Notes under the pieces: generated by a model
Database searches by the model: none
What the model was told of the DNA's origin: nothing
Seen by the model: the letters and a program-made list of their open reading frames with translations, nothing else
Part shown: piece after piece, positions 1-7,638 of the stretch
Position numbering within the stretch: position 1 is the first letter of the stretch
Layout of the letters: every line of letters begins with the position of its first letter
Position numbers and translations under genes: made by a program
Origin: JBDKGV01 sp039798005
GTDB lineage: Bacteria > Fibrobacterota > Fibrobacteria > UBA5070
Length of the DNA stretch: 21,520 nt
Direction: 5' to 3'
Assembly (NCBI GenBank): GCA_039798005.1
Contig: JBDKGV010000027.1
Location: 1 to 21,520 of the forward strand

Positions 1-27
1 ATAGACACGAATAAAAACATGTAAATT

Positions 28-33
28 AGGAGG
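28..33 (+). promoter_or_regulatory. Ribosome binding site of the GNAT gene
   Basis: A perfect AGGAGG lies five bases before the ATG at 39 and fixes that start codon. Confidence 0.8.
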
Positions 34-38
34 CATAC

Positions 39-506
39 ATGGAAATAAAATTCACTGAAGAAAAAGAAATTGATGGAAAAATCATATATTCGCTATTCAA
101 AAGTGCTGGATGGATCTTGCCAAGAAGTGAAAAGCCAACCTCGCATCAAAAAATTGACGGCATAAGCAATCATACGATTTATCTCGATTCTGAAGATGAA
201 TGCGAAATACTTGAAAAAGCATTTAAAAATTCCGACACAATATTCGTCGCCAAATCAGAAGCAAGGATTGTTGGATTTGTTCGTGTAATATCCGATAAAT
301 GCCAAAGGAGCTTTATTTATGATTTGGTTGTTGATCCAAATTTTCAAAATATTGGAATAGGCAAATCTCTGGTGAAATTGTGCATTAATAAATATTCGAA
401 TACGCAGATCACTTTAGGGACCGCAACTCCGACGATGAAATTCTATGAAAAGTTGGGGTTTATCCAAAGTATAAATTACATGGAAATAGCGACTGAATCA
501 TATTGA
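39..506 (+). CDS. GNAT-family N-acetyltransferase
   Basis: A 155-residue soluble protein of the GNAT superfamily, which moves an acetyl group from acetyl-CoA to an amine; the substrate cannot be told from sequence. The acetyl-CoA pyrophosphate loop (motif A) is visible at residues 103-108 as QNIGIG, preceded by the beta-4 strand YDLVVDP. The motif B segment FYEKLGF sits at 135-141 near the C-terminus, as is usual. Length is normal for a stand-alone GNAT domain. The start is supported by a perfect Shine-Dalgarno. The gene is AT-rich: bases 241-300 contain 22 G/C of 60, against 41 of 60 at 3661-3720. That suggests transfer from another genome. Many GNATs in such islands are antitoxin-linked or resistance enzymes, but no partner is visible here. 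Confidence 0.85.
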   Translation: MEIKFTEEKEIDGKIIYSLFKSAGWILPRSEKPTSHQKIDGISNHTIYLDSEDECEILEKAFKNSDTIFVAKSEARIVGFVRVISDKCQRSFIYDLVVDPNFQNIGIGKSLVKLCINKYSNTQITLGTATPTMKFYEKLGFIQSINYMEIATESY

Positions 507-513
507 TGCTTTC

Positions 514-759
514 ATGGCAGTGGAAATACAAACAGAAATGGAAAATATGAAAATGTCAAACGGGAAAGTGTTTCTGACTTTTGGGATCATTCATCCATTG
601 TTAGGAATTTCCCCATTTGCATTTGGAACGCAGTTTTCAAGATTTGCAAATGAATTGTTTTCAAAATTAGTTATCTTTGAGGGCGATTGGCCCTGTGCCA
701 CAGAAATATGCCATCAAACTAATCGAACACCAATTTCTCAAAATCATACGAAAGGATGA
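514..759 (+). CDS. Small hypothetical protein, possibly truncated
   Basis: An 81-residue frame starting 7 bases after the GNAT stop and overlapping the next possible ATG (ATGA at 756-759). I do not recognise it. Residues about 18-45 are hydrophobic and protein-like (FLTFGIIHPLLGISPFAFG) and could be one membrane helix. The last 30 residues are rich in Cys, His, Asn and Thr and look unlike a folded tail, so the frame may be a broken gene with a shift near 665-680. An in-frame ATG at 556 is an alternative start. It shares the AT-rich composition of its neighbours. A real small gene is possible, and so is a decayed one. Confidence 0.4.
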   Translation: MAVEIQTEMENMKMSNGKVFLTFGIIHPLLGISPFAFGTQFSRFANELFSKLVIFEGDWPCATEICHQTNRTPISQNHTKG

Positions 760-761
760 AT

Positions 762-1487
762 ATGGATCTGGAAAAATTGGAGCGATTGAATAAGCTGCGA
801 GAGAGCGGTGCTATAACTCAAGAAGAATTCGACAGTGAAAAGAATAAGCTGTTTTCAAATCAGCAAGTAAAGTTTAATATCTCATATAGAAAAGTGATAT
901 TTCTTGTTGTGCTTGCTTTGGGTGTATTGTTGCTGATTGTGGGTGGCGTTGGGTTGGTTCTTGCTTCATCAGATAAAAAAAGTGATAGTGGTGCATCTGC
1001 CCTGGCGGCTGAATTGCAAGGTGAAATTGATAAGATCAACAGTCGCGCATCAAATTCAAATGTCAAAAATGGCGCGCTTCAAATTTTTAACGAATTAAAG
1101 CCGACGATACAAAAGGAATATGACAACGCAGATCCCTGCCTTCGCGGTGTTGTCTCTGAGGCAAATGTGCGGGAATATGACATAAATAACGATGGCAAAA
1201 TGGATGCAATTTTAGAGTACTCAATTGATCCTGATCATGGGGGCGAAATTCAATGCGGAAGTGCTTGGATAGGGAGTAGAGATGTGCGGGTGATACTGAA
1301 TAATGGGGATCAACTTGTACATATTGGTAGTATTCCTGACCTGAGTCTACAAAGTGAAATTAGCTATGAGCCCGGATCAATTACAGTTCAAAATCCGAAG
1401 TGGGAAGAAAGTGACGCAAAGTGTTGCCCTTCCAGTAGGGTAACAAAGAAGTATGTAATTGACGGTGATGCGATCATTGAGAAGTGA
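762..1487 (+). CDS. Membrane-anchored protein with N-terminal SHOCT-like motif
   Basis: A 241-residue protein of unknown function. Residues 1-31 form a short helical hairpin of SHOCT type (LEKLERLNKLRESGAITQEE), a motif usually found at the C-terminus of membrane or phage-related proteins. One strong membrane segment follows at about 45-70. The rest, about 71-241, would lie on one side of the membrane; it contains a calcium-loop-like stretch DINNDGKMD starting at D140, as in VCBS/FG-GAP or dockerin loops, and several cysteines. I chose the ATG at 762 over the one at 756 because AAAGG (751-755) abuts the first but sits a normal six bases from the second. AT-rich, followed by hairpins. Start 756 would add two residues. 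Confidence 0.7.
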   Translation: MDLEKLERLNKLRESGAITQEEFDSEKNKLFSNQQVKFNISYRKVIFLVVLALGVLLLIVGGVGLVLASSDKKSDSGASALAAELQGEIDKINSRASNSNVKNGALQIFNELKPTIQKEYDNADPCLRGVVSEANVREYDINNDGKMDAILEYSIDPDHGGEIQCGSAWIGSRDVRVILNNGDQLVHIGSIPDLSLQSEISYEPGSITVQNPKWEESDAKCCPSSRVTKKYVIDGDAIIEK

Positions 1488-1495
1488 TTCTATAT

Positions 1496-1532
1496 ATGCT
1501 CAATCTCTTGATATCGAGGGGTTGAGCATTTT
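1496..1532 (+). terminator. Likely terminator of the AT-rich gene group
   Basis: ATGCTCAA (1496-1503) pairs with TTGAGCAT (1522-1529), with further weak pairing inside, and is followed by a short T run. It sits nine bases after the stop of the SHOCT-like gene. Confidence 0.6.
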
Positions 1533-1556
1533 GATAGTGGCATAATTCATACTATC
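1533..1556. repeat. Inverted repeat GATAGT / ACTATC
   Basis: Six-base arms at 1533-1538 and 1551-1556 are separated by 12 bases. It lies between two terminator-like hairpins; its role is unknown. Confidence 0.35.
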
Positions 1557-1575
1557 CTGCATAAATTTCTACTAG

Positions 1576-1595
1576 AATCCATTTTTGGATTTTTT
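1576..1595 (+). terminator. Terminator-like hairpin
   Basis: AATCCA (1576-1581), a TTTT loop, TGGATT (1586-1591) and a further run of T. A weak AT-rich stem, so it may only back up the hairpin at 1496. Confidence 0.45.
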
Positions 1596-1638
1596 GCTAA
1601 AGGCTGATGTGAGCAAGGCTTTCAGGTACAGGAGCTTG

Positions 1639-1661
1639 CGCTTCCAGTCCGGAAGCGTTTT
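1639..1661 (+). terminator. GC-rich terminator-like hairpin
   Basis: CGCTTCC (1639-1645), a five-base loop, GGAAGCG (1651-1657) and TTTT. Its GC-rich stem matches the genome to the right, not the AT-rich segment to the left. It may mark the old boundary or the terminator of a gene now lost. No gene lies between here and 1788. Confidence 0.5.
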
Positions 1662-1787
1662 GTGCGCTAAACGGTGGCAAGACAGGAGCGGTTGGTCCAT
1701 AATGACAGGTGCAAGGCGTGCGGTCTGCTTCCTGGCGGTCCTTCGCTGAACGTCGTTTTGACATCACCACCATCACTCAGGACATCC

Positions 1788-3809
1788 ATGAAGATCTCCG
1801 TCCGAAACTTGGGAATGACTGCGCTGGCCGTGCTGGGATCATGCTTGGCCGCGCACGCCGCGGTGCTGGCACCGACCAATCCCAATGCATCCCCGAAGGC
1901 CAAGGCCATCTACACCTACCTTCAGAACATCAAAGGGCAAGGGATCCTTTCGGGGCAGGAGTCCATGCTCTGGGACAACTCCTCGGCCGGGAACACCAAC
2001 TACTCCGCGGCCTACCCCTACTCATTCCGCGACCAGTTCGTGGCTGGCAAGAACGGTGGCAAATACCCGGCCATCTACGAGTCGGATTTCGGAGATGTGG
2101 AGACCACCGTGTCCGGTCTCGGGGCCCGTTCCCGCATCGTCTCGATCCTGAAGGCGCGCGCCCCGAAGGGGGCGATCTTCATGCTCAACTGGCACACGTC
2201 GAACGCAGCGACCCAGGACGGGGACGGATACGGGGGCGCCAAGACGCTGACCAATTCCAAGGCCATCATCGATTCGATGCTCAAGGAGGGCACGGCCTAC
2301 AATGTCGAGTGGCTCAAGCGCATCGACCTGATCGCCGGATACCTCAAGGAGCTGCGCGATTCCAACATCGTGGTGATGTGGCGCCCATTCCATGAGAACA
2401 ACGGCAACTTCTTCTGGTGGGGCCAGCAGCCGCGCTTCGCCGAGCTGTGGAAGCAGATGTACGACCGCTACACCAAGGTGCATGGGCTGGACAACCTGCT
2501 GTGGGTGTACAACTCGAACCACTTCGGTTCCAATGACACCTGGGTGCGCAAGAACTATCCCGGCGATGCCTACGTGGACGTCATGTCGGTCGACGTCTAC
2601 CATCCTTACTACAACTTCGAGAAGACCATGTACGACACGCTCATGGCGATCGGCAAGGGAAAACCCGTGGGCATCTCCGAGAACGGCCGCATGCCCGACG
2701 TGCCCAAGCTGTTTGCCGAGGGGCAGCACTACGTGTTCTGGGTCACCTGGTGGGGATTCGAAGGCGCGGACCGTACGGACGGTCTGAGCGGAAATCCCGA
2801 CTCCCTGTACACGCGCAACTATTCCAGTGCCTACACCATCACGGAAGATGAGATCAAGCTGGATGTGAAGCCCGACGGCAAAAAGACCGTGGGTGCGACC
2901 GCCTCCGCCGGCGGCTCCGTCACCGTGTCTCCCACGGGCCGTGTGGATTCCAACACCGTGGTCACCTTCAAGGCCGTGGCCGAGGCCGGCTACGAGTTCT
3001 CGGGCTGGAGCGGTGACACCACCGTGCCGGCCTCCGTGAACCCGCTGAAGGTCACGGTGACCCGCGATCGCAGCATCAAGGCCCTGTTCACCCCCGGAGC
3101 CGCGACCAACCTGCTCAAGGACGGCAACTTCACGACCAGCTCCAATTGGGGCTTCTACGTGCATCCCAACAACACCGCCACGGTCGGATACGGCACCGGC
3201 GCGGCGGTTGTGAACATCACGGCGGCCCAGGACACCAACTGGAAGATCCAGCTTTCCCAGAGCGCCTTGGAGCTGGAGAAGGGTGTGACCTACGTCTTGA
3301 GCTTCACGGTCAGTGCCTCCTCGGCACGCACCTTGAACGCCGGGTTCTCCAGCGGGGCTCCCGACTGGCTGGGACTGGGCAACGCCGACTTCGAGGTGGG
3401 CACGACGCCCCAGCTCGTATCGGTTGAGATCAAGGCCTCGGGCACGGCGTCCGCGGCGATCCTTCAACTCAACATCGGTGGCAAGACGGGCACCGTCACG
3501 ATCGACAACGCATCGCTGGTGCGCAAGAGCGGCGGCGGGACCGGCATCGCCGCGAGCGCCCGTCTGAATTCCGGCTCCCCGTTGGCCGTGGAATTGCACG
3601 GCGCGTCCCTTGCCTGGTCGGCTCCCTCGGCTCTGGCCTCGTCCGGGACCCTGCGCCTGCTGGATGCCCAAGGCCGTGAGCTGACCCGTGCCTCTGTCGC
3701 TGCCGGAACCCGCTCCGGAAGCTTGGAGATGGTCGGGCAGGGGCTGCGGTTCGTGGTGCTGGAATCGGCCCAGGGCTCACTGAGGGCGATGGTTCCCGCA
3801 GTGCGCTGA
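1788..3809 (+). CDS. Secreted GH26 endo-beta-1,4-mannanase, multidomain
   Basis: A 673-residue exported enzyme that hydrolyses beta-1,4-mannan. A Sec signal peptide covers about 1-24 (MKISVRNLGMTALAVLG, ending AHA). The GH26 catalytic domain spans about 30-350. The acid/base Glu is E203 in WRPFHENNG and the nucleophile is E298 in GISENG, both in the expected family context. A divergent InlB B-repeat-like module follows at about 365-432 (GYEFSGWSGD), then a CBM4/9-type jelly-roll at about 438-583 (NLLKDGNF to VTIDNASL), then a C-terminal beta-rich module at 590-673 shared with the GH5 enzyme at 5447. I chose the ATG at 1788 because it begins the signal peptide and AGGA (1779-1782) precedes it; an open frame continues upstream to 1674 but has no leader sense. 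It has its own terminator and faces away from the AT-rich segment. Confidence 0.93.
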   Translation: MKISVRNLGMTALAVLGSCLAAHAAVLAPTNPNASPKAKAIYTYLQNIKGQGILSGQESMLWDNSSAGNTNYSAAYPYSFRDQFVAGKNGGKYPAIYESDFGDVETTVSGLGARSRIVSILKARAPKGAIFMLNWHTSNAATQDGDGYGGAKTLTNSKAIIDSMLKEGTAYNVEWLKRIDLIAGYLKELRDSNIVVMWRPFHENNGNFFWWGQQPRFAELWKQMYDRYTKVHGLDNLLWVYNSNHFGSNDTWVRKNYPGDAYVDVMSVDVYHPYYNFEKTMYDTLMAIGKGKPVGISENGRMPDVPKLFAEGQHYVFWVTWWGFEGADRTDGLSGNPDSLYTRNYSSAYTITEDEIKLDVKPDGKKTVGATASAGGSVTVSPTGRVDSNTVVTFKAVAEAGYEFSGWSGDTTVPASVNPLKVTVTRDRSIKALFTPGAATNLLKDGNFTTSSNWGFYVHPNNTATVGYGTGAAVVNITAAQDTNWKIQLSQSALELEKGVTYVLSFTVSASSARTLNAGFSSGAPDWLGLGNADFEVGTTPQLVSVEIKASGTASAAILQLNIGGKTGTVTIDNASLVRKSGGGTGIAASARLNSGSPLAVELHGASLAWSAPSALASSGTLRLLDAQGRELTRASVAAGTRSGSLEMVGQGLRFVVLESAQGSLRAMVPAVR

Positions 3810-3835
3810 TTTTTGACGGATTTTGGCAAATTCAA

Positions 3836-3864
3836 GCCTCGCCCGGACCGGAGCGGGGCTTTTT
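3836..3864 (+). terminator. Rho-independent terminator after the GH26 gene
   Basis: GCCTCGC (3836-3842) pairs with GCGGGGC (3853-3859) with one T-G wobble, followed by TTTTT. It lies between the convergent GH26 and regulator genes. Confidence 0.8.
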
Positions 3865-3868
3865 CGCG

Positions 3869-5293
3869 TCAGTGACGAGGCGACGGGGACGTCGAGGAGC
3901 GGGTGACGACATGTCCGGCGTAGCGCGTGAGGTTGCGGTGCTGCCTGCGGCTGGACAGGATCTGATGGAGCATGGCGCGGGCCATGCTCTGCACATCGAA
4001 GCGCAGGCTTGTCAATCCGAGGCGGGAGGCCTCCCGCGAATCGTCGAATCCCGCCAGGAGAAGATCCTGAGGCGTGCGGATTCCCCTTCCGCGCAGCCAG
4101 TGCAGGCACCAGCGTGCCGTGAGGTCGGAGGCCGCAACCCACAGGGTCGCCTTGAAGGCCAGGGCGGCATCGAGGCGGGGGCCGAGGATCTCCAAGGCAC
4201 GCTCCCGGGTGATGGTCTCGACCAGGGGCAGCGCGATGGCCTCGGTGGCACCACCGTGATCGACCTCGGCAAGATCGATTCTTCCCAGGACCTGAGGGTC
4301 CTTGTAGATGTCCTTCTGGAGATCCCATTCCGAGACCCATTCGTGATTGGCGGTGAAGAGCGCGATGTCGGCCGGGAGTTCCTCCTGCAGGCCGGCAAGC
4401 CGGTTGCGCGACCACTCGCTGGCGTGGAAGGGGGAGATCCAGGCGATCTTGCGATGCCCCAGCTTCGCGACATGGCGCGCCATGGTGTGTCCCGACTCCT
4501 TGCCGAACGCCAGGTCGTGGAACCACATGGTGTTCACGTGCCGGTAGCGCTGGCCGGGCAGGTTCTCATGGTTGGCCACCCAGACCGTGGCGGGAAGCCG
4601 TGTTCGCAGCAGGGAGTCCAGAAGGGCCGTGCTGTCGTTCATGTGCCAGGTGGAGACCACCGCCCCCAGGACTCCGTCGAGGCCGGGAAGGGCACCCGAC
4701 CAAGGAACCAAACGGGGCTCCATGCCGTTGCGGATGGCTTCCCCTTGGATCTCGCGCCAGAAATCCCATTCGCGGTCGGTGTCCATGCGAAGGTTGCCCT
4801 CGGAATCGCTGGCTCCGATGCACCAGAGCACGGGCGAGCGGGCTGGTTTGCCGGAGTGGGGGAGGCTGACCTTCCAAGCGCGCCCGCTGCGTTCGACCGT
4901 CCGCTGTGCTACCAAGGTGGCAAGGGCCTTGCGGACCGTGGCGGGATGGACATCGTGCAGCTTGGCGAAATCCTTGGGCGAGGGGAGGGGGCGATCCGTG
5001 GTGAATTTCCCCGTTTGGATCCCGGTCGTGATGGCATCGGCAAGGCGCGCCGCATCCATTCTCGTCCGGGGCGAGCTTGCTGCAGGGGCACAGCCTTGCC
5101 GCCAGATGCCGGATCCCTGCCGGGCCACCAGCTGACCGCGTTGTACGGCATCGGTGATGGCCAGTTGGACCGTCCTTGGACTCATGCTCCAAGATGCCGC
5201 CAGTGCACGGACGGTGGGTAACTTGCCCTGGCCGCCCAGGGTGATCAATGCATCCAACTTGCCTTGGGCGATGGCAAATTTGCCGTTCATCAT
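3869..5293 (-). CDS. Transcription regulator: two GntR-type wHTH domains plus LacI-type sensor
   Basis: A 474-residue cytoplasmic DNA-binding regulator. Residues about 9-66 form a GntR-like winged helix (LPTVRALAASWSMSPRTVQ, wing GSGIW). Residues about 81-145 form a second one (LPSPKDFAKLHDVHPATVRK). From about 153 to 455 there is a periplasmic-binding-protein fold as in LacI/AraR sensors, with the typical hinge-core signatures GHTMARHVAKLGHRKIAWIS and LLLAGFDD. Single GntR plus LacI-type sensor is known (AraR); the doubled head is unusual. It lies between the GH26 and GH5 genes, divergent from the GH5, so control of this mannan locus by a mannan-derived sugar is a fair inference. Two adjacent ATGs (5293, 5290) are possible; no good ribosome site precedes either. 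The start overlaps an inverted repeat, which suggests autoregulation. Confidence 0.85.
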   Translation of the reverse strand: MMNGKFAIAQGKLDALITLGGQGKLPTVRALAASWSMSPRTVQLAITDAVQRGQLVARQGSGIWRQGCAPAASSPRTRMDAARLADAITTGIQTGKFTTDRPLPSPKDFAKLHDVHPATVRKALATLVAQRTVERSGRAWKVSLPHSGKPARSPVLWCIGASDSEGNLRMDTDREWDFWREIQGEAIRNGMEPRLVPWSGALPGLDGVLGAVVSTWHMNDSTALLDSLLRTRLPATVWVANHENLPGQRYRHVNTMWFHDLAFGKESGHTMARHVAKLGHRKIAWISPFHASEWSRNRLAGLQEELPADIALFTANHEWVSEWDLQKDIYKDPQVLGRIDLAEVDHGGATEAIALPLVETITRERALEILGPRLDAALAFKATLWVAASDLTARWCLHWLRGRGIRTPQDLLLAGFDDSREASRLGLTSLRFDVQSMARAMLHQILSSRRQHRNLTRYAGHVVTRSSTSPSPRH

Positions 5294-5323
5294 TCAATGA
5301 TACAATTGATGCATGAGTGAATG
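5291..5323. promoter_or_regulatory. Candidate operator in the regulator/GH5 intergenic region
   Basis: CATTCA (5291-5296) and TGAATG (5318-5323) form an inverted repeat around an inner one, TCAAT-n6-ATTGA (5294-5309). TGCATGA recurs at 5310-5316, 5335-5341 and 5397-5403. The position over the regulator start and upstream of the GH5 gene fits a GntR-type operator; no experiment or family site match supports it. Confidence 0.4.
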
Positions 5324-5446
5324 CAGGTGTCCGGTGCATGATGGGGTTTCGGATTAAGTTCAGGCCTGCGATGGAGCGGGATGTCCGCATCCCCGATGCA
5401 TGATGGACGCGGTTGCACGGCCGCGTCGCAACGAAAGGAACTCATC

Positions 5447-7354
5447 TTGATCAAGCCCTTGTTCACCGTCGCCCTCTTGGCGGCTTCCACCTTCGCCTCG
5501 GCCGCCACCGTGGCGCGCACGGCGCAGCCCAAGACCGACCGGGTTACGCTGCCCAATGGCCGTCAGATCTTCGTGACCGGCCAGAACTTGGCTTGGGTCA
5601 ACTTCGGCAACGATGTGGGCGATGCCGCCCTGGACACCAACACCTTCAAGCAGGCCGTCCAGGACATCCGCGATGCGGGTGGCAACTCCATGCGCGTGTG
5701 GCTTTCCACCAACGGTGCCAACGACCCCAAGTTCGATTCGACCACCGGCCTGACCAAGGGCTTGGGCACCAAGACCATCTCCAATGTCAAGGCCATGCTC
5801 TCCATCGCCAACCGCAACGGCGTGGTGCTGGCTCTCGATCTCCTGACCCACAATCTCATGGGCACCGCCCAGGTCGGTTCATGGAACACCATGAGCATTG
5901 CCAACAACAAGAAGCTCATGCAGACCGACTCGGGTCTCAAGGCCTATATCGACAAGGCCGTGATCCCCTTGGTCACGGCCATCGGCAAGGATTCCGGCAT
6001 CCTGTGCTGGGAGATCTTCAACGAGGCCGAAGGCATGGTCCAGGGCTGGCCGGGCCTTGAGAAGGGCATCACCATGCCCGATGTCCAGCGCGTGGTCAAT
6101 CGCGTGACCGGAGCCATCCACCGCGCCGTGCCCGGCGTGCTGGTCTCCAACGGCGCCGTGACCTTCGACTACACCACCGACGTCGACGGCAAGAAGAACT
6201 ACTACACCGACGGCGAGCTGATCAAGGCCGGTGGCGATTCCGACGGCGTGCTGGACTTCTACATGGTCCACTATTACGGCTGGAACGGCGTGACGAACAG
6301 CCCCTTCACCAAGTCCTTCGCGCACTGGAAGCTCGACAAGCCGATGGTCATTGGCGAATTCGCCGCCGGTGACTGGAGCCCGGCCATCAGCTCCAAGAAC
6401 ATGGACGCCGCCAAGCAGGACACCCTGCTCACCTACCTCTACAAGTCGGGCTATGCCGGAGGCCTTTCCTGGACTTGGACGGGCGACGGCACCGACGTGT
6501 GGCTGGGCAACTATTCCACCGCCAAGGCCGGCATGCAGGCCGTGTTCAAGCTCGACAGCGCCGCGATCAAGATCAAGGACGTGGTCCGCGTCAAGCAGAC
6601 CGGCAACGGCGTTCTGGCCGGCACCCTGAACATCTCGAAGTCCACCCTCTATCCGGGGCTGCAGTACAACACCGCCAAGGACTTCTCGAAGGGCACCACC
6701 TTTGCGTTCGATGTGCTGGTCCCCAGTTCCGCCAAGGGTGGCCTCAAGGTCCAGCCGGTCTTCAAGACCGGTGACGCTTGGTTCTGGAACGCCTCGGGCG
6801 TGTTCTGCCAGCCCTTCAAGGACAGCACCTGGATGACCTGCGAAGCTGCGATTGCGGACTTCCCTGAAGTGGCAGGACTCAATTCCGTGAAGGCGATCGT
6901 GTTCCAATTCATCGGAGCCAGCACCTTCCAGGGCCAAGTCTGGATCGACAACATCCGCCTGGACAAGGACACCCTTTGGAACTTCAACGACGGCAAGGTC
7001 GTCTTCGGCGTGGACACCTACAATCCGACCGAGGCCGATTGCTTCACCGGGCTGGACGTGGTGTTCCCTCAGTCGGTTTCGGGGACCGGCATCTCGGCGG
7101 CCAGCCGCGTCGTTTCAGGAGCGGCTCTTTCGGTGTCCTTGCGCGGCAAGACCCTCGATTGGTCCATCCCCACGGCTCTTGGTTCGGCCGCGACCCTGCG
7201 CGTGCTGGATGCCCAAGGCCGTGAGCTGTCTCGCAGTGTGATCGCGGTGGGCATGACCTCCGGTTCGGTGGATGTCACGGGCCAAGGCCTGCGCCTTGTG
7301 GTCCTTGAGTCCGCTCAAGGATCCATGAACGCCGTGCTTCCCTCCGTTCGCTGA
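5447..7354 (+). CDS. Secreted GH5 glycoside hydrolase (probable mannanase) with binding module
   Basis: A 635-residue exported enzyme of family GH5. I place the start at the TTG at 5447. AAAGGA (5434-5439) precedes it at normal distance, and the residues after it form a signal peptide (IKPLFTVALLAASTFASAA) matching that of the PL1 gene downstream. The catalytic barrel spans about 27-355: the acid/base is E193 in EIFNEAEG and the nucleophile is E304 in MVIGEFAAGD. A jelly-roll, carbohydrate-binding-like module follows at about 371-530 (VFKTGDAWFWNASG, VWIDNIRL), resembling modules on mannanases, though I cannot fix the CBM family. Residues about 546-635 are the C-terminal module shared with the GH26 enzyme. 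Mannan as substrate is inferred from neighbours; a cellulase or related specificity remains possible. Divergent from the regulator gene. Confidence 0.88.
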   Translation: MIKPLFTVALLAASTFASAATVARTAQPKTDRVTLPNGRQIFVTGQNLAWVNFGNDVGDAALDTNTFKQAVQDIRDAGGNSMRVWLSTNGANDPKFDSTTGLTKGLGTKTISNVKAMLSIANRNGVVLALDLLTHNLMGTAQVGSWNTMSIANNKKLMQTDSGLKAYIDKAVIPLVTAIGKDSGILCWEIFNEAEGMVQGWPGLEKGITMPDVQRVVNRVTGAIHRAVPGVLVSNGAVTFDYTTDVDGKKNYYTDGELIKAGGDSDGVLDFYMVHYYGWNGVTNSPFTKSFAHWKLDKPMVIGEFAAGDWSPAISSKNMDAAKQDTLLTYLYKSGYAGGLSWTWTGDGTDVWLGNYSTAKAGMQAVFKLDSAAIKIKDVVRVKQTGNGVLAGTLNISKSTLYPGLQYNTAKDFSKGTTFAFDVLVPSSAKGGLKVQPVFKTGDAWFWNASGVFCQPFKDSTWMTCEAAIADFPEVAGLNSVKAIVFQFIGASTFQGQVWIDNIRLDKDTLWNFNDGKVVFGVDTYNPTEADCFTGLDVVFPQSVSGTGISAASRVVSGAALSVSLRGKTLDWSIPTALGSAATLRVLDAQGRELSRSVIAVGMTSGSVDVTGQGLRLVVLESAQGSMNAVLPSVR

Positions 7355-7380
7355 TCCGCATTCATACGGACTCCTTCCGA

Positions 7381-7408
7381 CCTCGCCCCTCTTGGGCGAG
7401 GTTTTTTT
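7381..7408 (+). terminator. Rho-independent terminator after the GH5 gene
   Basis: CCTCGCCC (7381-7388), a five-base loop, GGGCGAGG (7394-7401) and seven T. A textbook terminator. Confidence 0.92.
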
Positions 7409-7638
7409 ATCGTTGGAACGGAAGTCGTGGAATGATCGCCGATCTCAGGGTCGGATAGGAGTTCCTCGAGTCATGGCAGCGGATTTCATCATTGAGAATG
7501 AGCCAGTGAGCCTGCCAAGCCGGTGCACCTTGGTTTTCCGACCCATGTTGGAGCAGCATGCCTGGTGGCGGATCCCTGCGACCAAGGCGGACATGCGCTG
7601 GTCCCAAGGCCGCATCGCAATGAATGGAGTCCACTTTG

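Noticed and set aside
671..793. Alternative protein reading AIGPVPQKYAIKLIEHQF overlapping the SHOCT-like gene start
   Set aside because: It looks protein-like but has no start, is out of frame with the small ORF, and runs through the next gene's ribosome site. It could be a frameshift remnant but cannot be supported.
1496..1661. Integron attC recombination site in the AT-rich segment
   Set aside because: GTTGAGC fits one core box, but its partner GCTCAAT is imperfect, the whole hairpin is only 34 bases, and no integrase or further cassettes are seen.
1674..1787. Upstream extension of the GH26 protein
   Set aside because: The extra residues precede a complete signal peptide that starts at 1788 with a ribosome site, so they are not likely translated.
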